Under the pieces are notes generated by a model, which saw only the letters and a program-made list of their open reading frames with translations, was not told where the DNA came from and did not search any database. Source: Schistocephalus solidus (Eukaryota > Platyhelminthes > Cestoda > Diphyllobothriidea > Diphyllobothriidae). From it: 64,000 nt of DNA. Position 1 is the first letter of the stretch. Each line of letters begins with the position of its first letter. Positions 37,466 through 47,271 of this stretch are shown one piece after another. The stretch is taken from the NCBI GenBank assembly GCA_017591395.1, contig WEDG01004902.1:62001-126000 (forward strand). Reading direction: 5' to 3'. The position numbers and the translations under genes are program-made.

Positions 37466-39350
37466 TAGTTCAACCGTCGTAGTCCGACGATGTCCACCGT
37501 ATGCTCCATGGAAGGGTGGTGCAGGGACGGTGACTTCCGCGTGAATTAGTTTTAAGTGATAGTAGCCTTGCGCTGCAGCTACCGCACTCTCTCCTCCTCC
37601 CCACCTGAGCCCGGTGTCAATACAGAGTCAAGAAGATCGGAGGCGGGAGAGGACGCAGGTGGCTGGCGTGGCCGGGTTCTCTTAGTCCTAGCCGCCCCTA
37701 GGCGTGCCACCACACCTCCCATGTTTGGCATTATTTAGCGGAGCGCAACCCGAATAATGCATGCCGTGCCCTGATGTGGCCCCCGTGTTGGTCCAACGTA
37801 TGTACCACGTGGCCTGTTTAGGGAGCATATGCCCTTAGTGGGCCACGTGGTAGATGCGTTGGACCAACACGCAGGCTATGCACACGACAGTTCGACCGTC
37901 GTAGTCCGACGATGTCCACCGTATGCTCCACGGAAGGGTCGAGCAGGGACGGTGACTTGCGCGTGAATTAGTTTTAAGTGATAGTAGCCTTGCGCTGCAG
38001 CTACCGCACTCTCTCCTCCTCCCCCACCTGAGCCCGGTGTCAAGACAGAGTCAAGATGACCGGAGATGGGAGAGGGCGCAGGTGGCTGGCGCAGCCGTAG
38101 CCGCCCCTGGCCGTACCTGGCTCGGATCCCACGGAGTGGGAGTGCCATAAAGGCCACATTAAGAAGGAGCCATTGCAACCTGACTCTCAGTCCGCCAGTC
38201 AGCCACTCCACACAAAACACACATTGGGCTGACCACGCGGTCCGAGTTATCCCGTCAGTTGGCAACCTTCCAAGCCACGGCTTTTAGCGCACCGTGATAG
38301 TTTCAAGCGCGTCAGATTGTTTATAGTGAGGAAAATACGCTGAGCTCTCGACCTCACTCTCTCCCCCCCCACAATCAGACCACTGTCCGAGCCGGTCAGT
38401 TGTCTGATGCAGAAGCGGTAGCAGCTGCTTGTGACCTCGTCTACGTGTTCTACGTACACGACCTGCCCCCCCAAACACAAGCACCAGGATTTCACACAAC
38501 AGGGGGTTGAACGGCTTACATCTCACATGTGTTAGATAGCCAGAGGTCACATTAAGAAGGAGCCATCGCAGCCTGACTCAGACCACCAGTCAGCCACTCC
38601 ACACAACACACATTGGACTAACTGCGAGGTCTGCGTGTAATTGTCAGTTGGCAACCTTCCAACCGCGGCAGTCAACGTTAGCGCACTCTCTTCTCCTCCC
38701 CCACCTGAGCCCGGTCTCATGACACAGTCAAGAAGACCGGAGATGGGAGAGGGTGCAGGTGGCTGGCGCGGCCGGAGCCGCCCCTGGGCGTACCACCACA
38801 CCTGGCTCGGATCCCACAGAGTGGGAGTTGCCATAAAGACCACATTAAGAAGGAGCCATTGCAGCCTGACTCTCAGTCCGCCAGTCAGCCACTCCACACA
38901 AAAACACACATTGGGCTGACCACGCGGTCCGAGTTATCCCGTCAGTTGGCAACCTTCCAAGCCACGGCTTTTAGCGCACCGTGATAGTTTTAAGCGCGTC
39001 AGATTGTTTATAGTGAGGAACATGCGCTGAGCTGTCGATCTCACTCTTCCCCACCCCCACCATCAGACACTGTCCGAGCCGGTCAGTTGCCTGATGTGGG
39101 AGTGGGCGCATTGGCTGACGGATCGGCGTACCCGTCTTCGCGCGCCACAGCACGACCTGGCCCCCATAACGCACACAACAGGATTCACTTACTCAGGGGA
39201 TATGGACCAGCCATCGTCGTCCGACTCCCAGTCCACTAGTCAGCCACTCGACACACACAGCACATACACTGAGCCGACGGCGTGGTCTGGTGGAAGCGTC
39301 AGATTGGCAGACTTCCCAGCCACGGTTTCTAGGAAACCATGATATACTCT
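37466..39350 (+). repeat. R1/R2 array
   Basis: R1 occurs at 37466-37814 and again from about 37875 to 38110. R2 modules follow at about 38110-38545, 38545-38690 and 38810-39345, separated by a partial R1 at 38690-38810. R2 landmarks repeat each time: GGCTCGGATCCCACGGAGTG, CATAAAGGCCACATTAAG, GAGCCATTGCAGCCTGACTC, CAGTTGGCAACCTTCCAAGC and GCGTCAGATTGTTTATAGTG. No open frame with a domain is present; readings through it differ between units. Confidence 0.85.
37785..37870. repeat. 30-bp inverted repeat at an R1 end
   Basis: 37785-37814 (GTGTTGGTCCAACG...CCACGTGGCC) and 37841-37870 are reverse complements at 28 of 30 positions, separated by 26 bases. The same sequence ends the inserted R1 at 29091-29120. 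Confidence 0.9.
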
Positions 39351-39446
39351 GGTAAATGGTGATTGTGAGGGTGTTGTCGATGTATTGGTGTAGGTAGTGT
39401 GCGCTGATGTAGCTTAGCCTCCGGTGGTTAACCGGAGGTTGTCGAG

Positions 39447-40230
39447 GAGGCGCATGTGTCCTAATAGGCCCATGCGGTGCGTAAATGAGAGGGAGCAGTG
39501 AGGGCAGTGAAGGTGGGCGCGTCGACTGTATGTCGGAGCCCCAGGCACTGGTTCACCAGCCTCCGTGCGATGGATTCGCAGGTGACCGACCAGGCCGATG
39601 CGTGAGTTGAAGGTGCGGGCGCAGTGTGGGCAGGAGAAATCGGTAGAGGCTGGGGGATGTCATTCATGATAGTGGGGGTGTCAGGGGCGCTAAGAATGGC
39701 AGGAGCGGAGGGTGTGCATGGTGTATCGGTGGTGTCGGCATTGTGGTGTATTCCGCTGTCATGGATGCGCATGTGACCGAATAGGCCCATGCGATGAGTG
39801 AATGCGCGAGGACAGTGAGGGCAGTGGAGGCGACGATCTCTGCTGTGTGATGGTGTTCCAGGCATTGGCTCACCGGTCTCTGTACGATGTATTCGCAAGT
39901 GACCGACCAGGCCGATACGTGAGGTGAATGTGCGGTCGCATTGAGTACAGCTTAGGAGAGATTCCCCATCGCTGATGGTGGTGGTGGTGGTAGTGAAGGT
40001 GAAGGCGGTGGTGGTTGCGGTGGTGGGGGTAACAGGCGATGAGTAGATGGATGTGGTCTCTATGATGGTGGGAGTAATGGAATTGATGCCAGGAGTGAGG
40101 GTAGGGAGTCAGAAGGAGGGTTGGCAGAATTTGACGTAGAAATTGGAATTGTCGGATTGTTGGTGCATTGCGTCCGAAGATGTCCAACCAGGCCGATTCG
40201 CGCGCGGAAGATGCGTTGACAGCGCGGGCA
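39447..40230 (-). pseudogene. five-finger C2H2 array at C-terminus of LINE copy A
   Basis: Fingers at 40230-40165 (CPRCQRIF...GHLRTQC, so C2HC), 39949-39887 (CTQCDRTF...GHLRIH), 39823-39761 (CPHCPRAF...GHMRIH), 39632-39570 (CPHCARTF...GHLRIH) and 39506-39447 (CPHCSLSF...GHMRLL, last histidine missing). Two alternating types are seen, [12 protein letters not shown] and HRMGLFGHMRIH, each preceded by TETGEP- or PT-rich linkers. The array lies downstream of the reverse transcriptase in the same orientation, with one frame change near 39890. C2H2 fingers usually bind DNA or RNA, so a role in target or template recognition is an inference. Confidence 0.85.
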
Positions 40231-40299
40231 TGTTGGCAGGGCCTGGGCATTGGCGGTGTTGGTCCGGGGCGCTGGTGACTTTCGTGCCGCTCTTTGGCC

Positions 40300-41944
40300 T
40301 TGGCGGCGGCGATCCGGTTGGCCTCATAGATTGCTGAACCAGTCTTCACTGATCTTCTCCATGCCGGTCTATCCTGGGCGAGGTCCTCCCAGGTCGCCGA
40401 GTTGATTTGCAGTTGCTTCAGCGATTTCTTCAAAGTGTCCTTGTAGCGTCGTTTTTGACCTCCCTGCCGGCGAGAACCCGTAGCGACATCTCCGTAGAAA
40501 AGTCGTTTGGGTAGTCGCTCGTCGTCCATTCTTACCAGGTGGCCGCTCCATCGCAGTTGCACTTGCCTCAGCATGGCATGGATGCTGAGAATTCCGGTCC
40601 GCTCCAGGACTTCCGTGTCCGGGATCCTGTCTTGCCATCTCAGCTTCAGTATTCTGCGGAGGCAGCTGAGATGAAAGTGATTCAGCTTCCTGGCTTGGTT
40701 CGAGTAGACGGTCCAGGTTTCCGCTCCGTAAAGGAGTGTCGTCAAGACGACGGTCTTGTACATCTTCAGTTTGGTGTTCAGGTGAATACCGTGGCGATTC
40801 CACACGGAGGCCTGCAGCCGGCCGAAGTCCTGACTAGCTTTGGAGATCCGTTGGGCAACCTCGTCATCGATTCTCGTGTTGCGCGACATCGTGCTTCCTA
40901 GATAAGCGAAGGTTTCCACGTTTTTGAGTTGAGCACCGTTGACATTGATTCGAGGAGCATTGTATTCCGTGCTGGGTGGCGGCTGGTGCATGACAACCGT
41001 TTTGGCTGTACTGATTGTTAATCCGAAAATCGGCGCAGCCTTCGGCGAAGAGGTCCATGCTCCTTTGCATGTCCTCCTCCGTCACGGTGTTAAGGGCGCA
41101 GTCGTCCGCGAAGAGCAAGTCATGGACTGTAGTCGTAGACACGCGCGTTGGAGCCTGCATACGCCGACTGTTGAGAAGGTGCCCGTCAGTTCTGTAGGCG
41201 ATGCGGATACCAGGCTGCTCATCACGGTAGGCGTCCATCAGCATAGCCGAGAACATGAGACTGAAGAGGGTGGGGGCCAGTACGCAGCTTCTGCTTCACT
41301 CCGTTGGTCACTGCGAATGCTTCGGATACCGTCCCGTTGTCAGTGACGCGCGCCGTCATCCCGTCATGAAGCTGACGCACCATGTGCGTGAACCGCTCAG
41401 GACAGCCGAATTTCTGCATGACTTTCCACAGTCCGTCACGATTCACCGTGTCAAAGGCATTTCGTTAGATCCACGAAGGTAGTGTATAGGTGAGTTCGCA
41501 TCTCCTGACACTTCTCTTGTAGCTGGCGGGCGGCAAAGATCATATCGGTTGTTCCGCGGTGTCGGCGGAAGCCACATTGGCTTTCCTGGGAGCAGGCCCT
41601 GCTCGTAGGTGACCGTTAAGACGATTGAGAAGGATACGGGCGAAGATCTTCCCGGCGATGTTGAGCAACGAGATGCCTCTGTGATTATCACAGAGTTGCC
41701 GGTTCCCCTTCCGTTTGTAGAGATGGACGATGGTCGCGTCTTTGAAATCCTGAGGAACTTGTCCTTGGCGCCACATCTCCTGGAAGAGTGTTGTGAGTTC
41801 TGCCATCAGCCGGGGCCCACCGTGCTTGTAGACTTCCGGTGGGATTGCGTCGGATCCCGGTGCTTTACCGCTGGAAATCTGCTGCACGGCCCGAATGGTT
41901 TCTGGTAGGGAAGGCGGCAGATCCAGGTCATTGTTCGTGTCCAC
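40300..41944 (-). pseudogene. reverse transcriptase of LINE copy A
   Basis: Motifs in order over successive frames: [17 protein letters not shown] and NHRGISLLNIAGKIFARILL (41944-41620), a degraded GFRR-type segment (about 41590), NRDGLWKVMQKFG (about 41440), NGVKQ (about 41290), LLFADDC, the catalytic box (about 41115), and [11 protein letters not shown] (about 40720). The segment [20 protein letters not shown] (about 40640) and [16 protein letters not shown] (about 40540) follow. It would copy the element RNA at the nicked chromosome. Frame changes near 41600, 41440, 41240 and 40930 inactivate it. Confidence 0.88.
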
Positions 41945-41959
41945 TTGAGGGAGCCGGTC

Positions 41960-43368
41960 AATGGCAGCATCGGAGATGGCTGATGAGAAATTAGGACACT
42001 TCTGAAGTGCTCGGCCCAGCGCTTCAGAATTTGCGATTTCTCTGTCAGCAGTGTTGTGCCGTCAGAGCTGAGCAGCGGTTCGGACCCCTTGATACACGGG
42101 CCGTAGATGGCCTTGATGGCTTTGAAAAAGTTTTTTATTTTATTGCGGTCCGCATACCCCTGGATTTCCTCAGCCTTTCGGATCATCCAGGCATCCTGCA
42201 TCTCCCGCAGCCGTTGTTGTACAAGGCGCCGGCATCTGAAAAAGGCTGCTTTGGTGGCGTCAGTCCGAAGGTCCATGTAGGCTTTGTGTAGTCTATTCTT
42301 CTCCACGAGTAAGTTGCTGATGTCGGCGTCATTGTCGTCAAACCAGTCCTGGTGTCGACGGTGTTGGCGTCCGAGTACATCGAGGGCGGTGGACTGGATA
42401 ACATTTCGCAGTTGACACCATCGTGTCTCCACGGTAGCGTTATAATCTGGAGCATGCAGGTCCACCAGTTTCTCGGTTATTTGGTTGCTGAAATCAAAAC
42501 AGTGAGCAGGCAAATTTAATAAAAGAGTATTTAACTTACATGGCGGCCTCTTACCTTGGGGCCTTCGTCGGGGTTGCAGTCGGAGTCTCATCTGAGAGAT
42601 GCCGAGGCGGTGATCTGTCCAACCATCGGCATCGCGGATCGCCTTGGTTACCAGCACGTCCTGTCGATCTCGCCTCCGGACGAGAACATAGTCCAGCAGA
42701 TGCCAGCGCCGCGACCGAGGGTGCATCCACGTGGCCTTCTCCCGCGTCGGAAGGCGGAAGAAGGTGTTGATCAGCAGAAGACGGTGTTCCGCACACGTGC
42801 GCAGAAGAAGGAGGCCGTTATCGTTACAGCTACCGAGACCGTGGGGACCCAGCACTCCCTGCCAGGCAGCGTGGCCTGTCCCGACGCGGGCATTGAAGTC
42901 ACCAAGGACAATTAACTTGTCCTCTTTCGGCACAGTCACCAGCAAGGCGTGCAGTTCCTCGTAGAATTTGTCCTTCGCCGCATCAGAGCTCGTCATTGGG
43001 GGAGCGTAGGCGCTGATGATGGTGGCGAACTGGTCTCCTCGAAGAGGCAGACGGAGGCTCATCAGGCGATCATTGATACCCTGCGGCAGACAGGGCAGAC
43101 GTCCCACGATGTCGTTACGGATGGCAAAGGCAACACCAGCGTCGCGTCGCTCTGCCTTTGACCGGCCGCTCCAGAAGAAAGTGTAGCCGGCCCCCACCTC
43201 CTCCAGCTGACCCTGCTCAGAGAATCGGGTCTCGCTGAGAGCAGCAATGTCCACCTTGTAGCGCGCCAGTTCCCGAGCGACTAGCGCCGTCCTCCGTTCC
43301 GGCTGGTTGCTCCTAGGATTGTCTAAAAAGGAACGAACATTCCAGGCTGCTAGTGTGAGTGGACTCAC
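41960..43368 (-). pseudogene. endonuclease domain and linker of LINE copy A
   Basis: The frame runs 520 codons from 43368 to 41806; the family likeness holds to about 41960, where a frameshift occurs. Endonuclease motifs by residue from 43368: AAWNVRS (7-13), LSETR (44-48), [13 protein letters not shown] LGDFNARVG (155-163), LDYVLV (225-230) and WTDHR (250-254). All the catalytic positions visible (N10, E46, D157, N159, D226, D252, H253) are kept. Upstream, the true N-terminus reads in another frame (43496-43380). Role: nicks target DNA to prime reverse transcription. Confidence 0.88.
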
Positions 43369-43975
43369 CCGAGCAGCCTGGAGAGTATGGCGAGGGAGAT
43401 GGGGACGGGGTATTGTTGTTTGTTTGAGTTTTACGACCGCGTAGTTTGCGATCTGCAGAGCCGCGGCCGGCTGCAGAAGACGTGAGACCCAGCATTTTTT
43501 TAGGGCACATTTTCAGCCCCTTCCTCCGCGAAGAGGCAAGCAGTGCTATCCCTAAATAGGGCTGCTCGGACATCCCAGACGGCCGCCGAACCCACTATGG
43601 GTCACGGATTTTGTTTTTAGTGGGAGAACGACCCGAGTTAGTTTGGGCCGCCTACGGGGTTGCTGTCGCCCCCACCGTAGGACTTTTTGAGAGGGGGGAG
43701 GTGGGAAGTTCGGGAGTCAGACATACCGGGTGTGGAGGCACACACAACACCGGAGACCCTCACCTGGTTTAGCCCGCCGGTCGTGACGGTTGCCCGGGTT
43801 GTGGCCGCTGGGAAGAACCCAACTTCGAGGAGCCACAGGTGAGAGTTGGGTACTGGTAAGAGGCGGCCACAGGAGCATTCACCACCTGTACGAGACAAAT
43901 GGAGCGACCAAATGCTATCTGTGTGGTGCTGCCCCTAACTAGTACCCCTACACCCCCGGCTATGCACACACACAC

Positions 43976-44995
43976 ACTTTCACCCAGCGAGGAAATATAT
44001 TCGGCCCACATCGTTTAGTTTGCCGCCAGTGAAAAGATTCGCCTGGATGGAAGAGTACCTCTCGCAACAAATCCCTTATTTCGTTTGCTAATAAAGCAAT
44101 GCAGACTCCCTTACCAGATCACTCTATAAGCTTCTGCTCGAGTATAAATATAAAGAAGGAACGAACTCAGGAATCATGTTTAGTGTGCAGGATGTGTGCA
44201 AATTTCCGCCATTGCGTCTCGCAGTTTTCATGCTTCGATTTGCCCAATGCGGCCACTTCTGAGATGCAAACTACCCCTTCCCTTAACCTCTCGGTTGTGG
44301 CTCCGGTTGAACCATCACAATAAGGGGAGTCCGATCAGCTCCTGTGTGTGCGGAGTTTAGACAGGTGACCTCGGGATTAATAAAGCGCCATCGGAGCCAG
44401 TGACAGTAAACTATGGTAGGGCGTGGTGTGAAGACCACCCCTGATGAGAAACTATTTTATGTTTTAGGGACGTCATGATTCATACCGTGACCGCTAGATC
44501 TTGAGCTTCACAACGTTCTGCGGGCCGGGAGAGAAGGCGTTTACTTAGTAATTATTGACGAAATATACAATAACTCGCCTACACCTACCGCGAATTCCTT
44601 TGGAAAACTGTAGTAACTTGTCCTGCCTTGGGCTGCTCAAAGTACGTACTTTGGTGTCTTCATAACCGGAGTCGTTGGATGAAACTTCTGTAAAAAAGAT
44701 TAATCCGAATGTTGCAGTTACAAATTGTCCTTAATCAGGCCGAGTTTTCGGTTGCCACTGCCTTTCCAACCTCTCACAACCGATACCGCCGCCCGACCGT
44801 CTGACTACAAAATCTCACCAGGATTTCAGAGCGTAGGTCCGTGTACCTTTGAAGCACTCTTCTAAAATGCATACCAGTTTCCTTTCGACAACCTAACGAC
44901 CCAAATGGGGGGGGGGAGGGAATGACCGCTTTTTGCAACATCTAAGGCTCATTTTTGAGGCGAAGTCCTACTTCGCCAAGTATCTTTTCGGTAGA
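43976..44995. other. intron sequence, nothing recognised
   Basis: A short AC run (about 43964-43980) sits at the LINE edge. The rest shows no exon or repeat family that I recognise. Confidence 0.45.
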
Positions 44996-44999
44996 TGCT

Positions 45000-45360
45000 G
45001 TTCCGCCTATTCCGTGGCCATTATAGTATTCTACCGTTTTGTGCCTAGAACCCTTGTCATATCCGGCATTTTTCAAAATAAACTGCGATCCTACTTTATA
45101 TAGGCCGGATTTCGTGCTTGCTCACCTATTTTCATTTTGCAACACCAGTAAGCAATATGCGCGGGAGTAGGCGCCCTTCCCCCATTTATACATGAAGCCC
45201 TCCGCCAAATTCCAGAAGGGATACATATTGGCGTGTTCTAACCCTAATAGCACCCCCTAACAGAAGTCTAAATTTAAACTTAACCATAACCTTAACCCCA
45301 GTCCCAGGCGTGCGTTAATCCTAAGCCTAACCTTAGCCCTTATCTACCTGACATTTAGCG
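45000..45360 (+). repeat. R3 repeat with CCCTAA-like tract
   Basis: Parallels 33.33-33.79 kb: GTGCCTAGAACCCTTGTC, AGCAATATGCGCGGGAGTAG, TACATGAAGCCCTCCGCC, TACATATTGGCGTGTTCTAACC, then AACCATAACCTTAACCCC and CTAAGCCTAACCTTAGCCC. The tract ends about 120 bases before otopetrin exon c. Confidence 0.75.
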
Positions 45361-45477
45361 CACAAGACTGCCTTCACTACGAGGCGGGGAATCCTGTCTT
45401 CTCCCGATCAGCACAAGCCTGCAGGCGTCAAAATTGTGGCGATTTAAATTATCCACCCCGGTTGTTTTCCCTTTTAG

Positions 45478-45789
45478 ATTGTGATTTTGCACAACAACGA
45501 ACTCTTTGGTGCTTCCCTTATCCACATTCTCAGCACAAACCTGTGCATGTGGGCTGACGTGACCGTGGAAAAAATTCGCACAACCCTTCACCTTGACGAG
45601 GACGATGTTCTGGGCGGGAACTACTCGTCGAACTCTCAAAAGTCCTCAACCAAGCAGGCTTCCTTCTATCTCCTGCCTGCTGTCAGTGAGTACTGTCTCC
45701 TCTCTGCAGCCCTCATCTACGAGATCACAACGCGCATCGGTGAAGCCAGTTATATCGAGCTGGAGGAGGGCGAGGGACATTCAAAGAAG
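45478..45789 (+). CDS. OTOP: otopetrin exon c (TM5-TM6 region)
   Basis: One hundred and four codons, phase 0 at both ends. It opens with IVILHNNELFGASLIHILST, then NLCMWADVTVE, which matches the RFGLMHMIATNLCVWL signature of otopetrin segment 5. A polar stretch DEDDVLGGNYSSNSQKSSTK follows, with an NYS glycosylation-like site, then a hydrophobic FYLLPAVSEYCLLSAALIYE segment for TM6. The exon closes with a highly acidic IELEEGEGHSKK. Acceptor CCCTTTTAG, donor GTGAGA. Strongest family match of the six exons. Confidence 0.9.
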
Positions 45790-45884
45790 GTGAGACAAAG
45801 GAACCGGGGGTTTTTTCTTCAACAACCCCTCTCCCTGCGAATCATGTTACTCATCGTGCGCTAACCTACCTCTCTCTTCTTTAG

Positions 45885-46244
45885 GGTATAAAAGAAAGGT
45901 CGAGTGTTTGGCTGAACATGATAAAGTCTGGCTACTGGTCGCCGATTGTCATAGTCTCCGTTATCGTGATTCTCGCAATTGCCACTGGTGTCTCACCGAA
46001 GGAGGGCCCAATTTCCTACTGGAAATGCGCCGTCCTCTTCACTGAGGAGATGTTTCTAAACTGCATGGGTATCTGTGTTACCTTGGCTGCTTTCCTGAAG
46101 ATTCGTCACCTAAAGTTCACTATTCCATCACAACAAAGCAATACTGACGAGTTCCAGTTATACATAGCCTTCTTCTTTACTGTTAATTATCTGGTCGCAA
46201 CCGTGGCTCTTACCAGCTACTTGCAACGGAACAATGACTCTCCG
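45885..46244 (+). CDS. OTOP: otopetrin exon d (TM7-TM9 region)
   Basis: One hundred and twenty codons, phase 0 at both ends. It contains WSPIVIVSVIVILAIATGV (membrane segment), WKCAVLFTEEMFLNCMGICV and TLAAFLKIRHLKF, the last two matching the second otopetrin repeat, and LYIAFFFTVNYLVATVALTS as a further membrane segment. The preceding intron is only 95 bases (45790-45884). Acceptor TCTTCTTTAG, donor GTGAGT. Confidence 0.88.
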
Positions 46245-46351
46245 GTGAGTATTAAAACCTCCGCCCATAAGTCTCCTTCTATTTTAATCAAGCTGGGAAC
46301 TTATCTTGCACGTTACATTTAACTGCGGGCTTCTTCTCTCTTTTACTGTAG

Positions 46352-46555
46352 CATAAACTGCAGGATCTCCTCATGGGTCGTTTAGCCTTGGATCTGCTAG
46401 AGCTGCTTGAAGTAATTCTACAGACCTACCTCATCCAGGACTGTTTTCGTCGATGCAGCGAGGAGGAATTCCAACGCAACACAAAGCCCGGTAGGCAGAT
46501 GATTGCAATCCTGCTTGGAATTAATCTTGCTGGCTGGGTGGTCAAGAGCTTTCAG
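46352..46555 (+). CDS. OTOP: otopetrin exon e (TM10-TM11 region)
   Basis: Sixty-eight codons, phase 0. LALDLLELLEVILQTYLIQD and QMIAILLGINLAGWVVKSFQ match the conserved second-half segments that in vertebrate proteins read like NVTLWI before the last helix. Acceptor TTTTACTGTAG ends at 46351; donor GTAAAC at 46556. The donor is followed in frame by 21 more sense codons, so intron retention would give a short alternative tail. Confidence 0.88.
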
Positions 46556-46612
46556 GTAAACAGAAATCTTTGTCACTCACTTGCACACTTAAAACCTTGC
46601 CTCTTGTTTTAG

Positions 46613-46693
46613 GCTCTGTTTTACTGGGGTCTGATAGTCGCCATGCTTGTACTGAACAATTGTTTGGGTGGGTTCTACGAATCACTACTCTAA
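46613..46693 (+). other. possible cryptic or relic exon in otopetrin intron 5
   Basis: After a strong acceptor (CTCTTGTTTTAG, ending 46612), the frame that would follow exon e reads ALFYWGLIVAMLVLNNCLGG, then FYESLL and a stop at 46691-46693. It has a spacing reminiscent of the last otopetrin helix (FY...W...N.CL...FY). It is not needed for the main transcript, which joins exon e to exon f. Confidence 0.3.
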
Positions 46694-47271
46694 AGTTCCA
46701 CGCATATTCGGTCGCTTTTTACCGGAATTGGACAGCGCTGGTGGTCTTTTGTTGGCGTCCATCAGATTAGCCAACGTTCAGTGGCTGAGCTCTGTCTACA
46801 CGCTTCCTTTGAGTTTGTATCCGTTCTCATTCAGTCTATTCCGTAACACGTCCTGTCGTAAGTATCAAAATTTACAGTTGCCCCCCAATTAAGCCAGGTC
46901 ACAATTTCCGATTCGTTTCGCTGATTAAGTTTTAGATATGAACTACTGATTTTTTCGATAGTTTAATCAATTTTTCCAACGTTAACCCGTTATCGATGCG
47001 ATCAGTCTCCCTGTTATAATCATAACGCAGACCGATACCTCTGTTGGCAGAGGTAATTTAGCTACTCGGGAAATTTTTTGCAGATGTTAAATATTTCGTA
47101 CTTTAATTGCATTCATTGTCACACGCCTTTATAGAGGGTTGCTAATATCCCCCTCCCTCCCTTCCCCTCTCCCCCCTTACATGTACATATATCATGTGGA
47201 TCGGAGGTCGGCTTTGCCCCGCTTTTTATCATTTGTTTCCTCCACATTTATCGTATTCTCCTTTTTTTCAG

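Larger units (their letters stand above)
39355..43975 (-). mobile_element. LINE copy A: RTE-type element with C2H2 array
   Basis: A 4.6-kb, nearly full-length non-LTR retrotransposon antisense to the otopetrin gene. Right to left: 5' UTR (about 43960-43505), N-terminus and endonuclease (43496-42500), linker, reverse transcriptase (41944-40300), and five C2H2-type fingers (40230-39447). At least six frame changes make it non-coding today, yet protein likeness is high throughout, so it is fairly young. RTE clade is suggested by the NHRGISLLN, LLFADD and GHLVRMDD motifs. Poly(A) and target duplication were not identified. Confidence 0.9.
35863..45477 (+). other. otopetrin intron 2 (9.6 kb)
   Basis: Donor GTAAGT at 35863, acceptor CCCTTTTAG ending at 45477, phase 0. 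It contains LINE copies B and A (both antisense to the gene), an R1/R2 array and an R3 copy. 44.0-45.0 kb has no recognised content. Confidence 0.8.

Noticed and set aside
37470..39342. several open frames of 70-130 codons on both strands of the R1/R2 array
   Set aside because: Frames differ between repeat units and share no domain; repetitive non-coding DNA.
39355..43975. target-site duplication and poly(A) tail of LINE copy A
   Set aside because: I looked at both edges and could not find a convincing match; the ends are blurred by adjacent R1/R2 and AC-repeat sequence.
46668..46892. 75-codon frame in otopetrin intron 5
   Set aside because: It does not fit the phase from exon e, and exon f directly continues the conserved family sequence.
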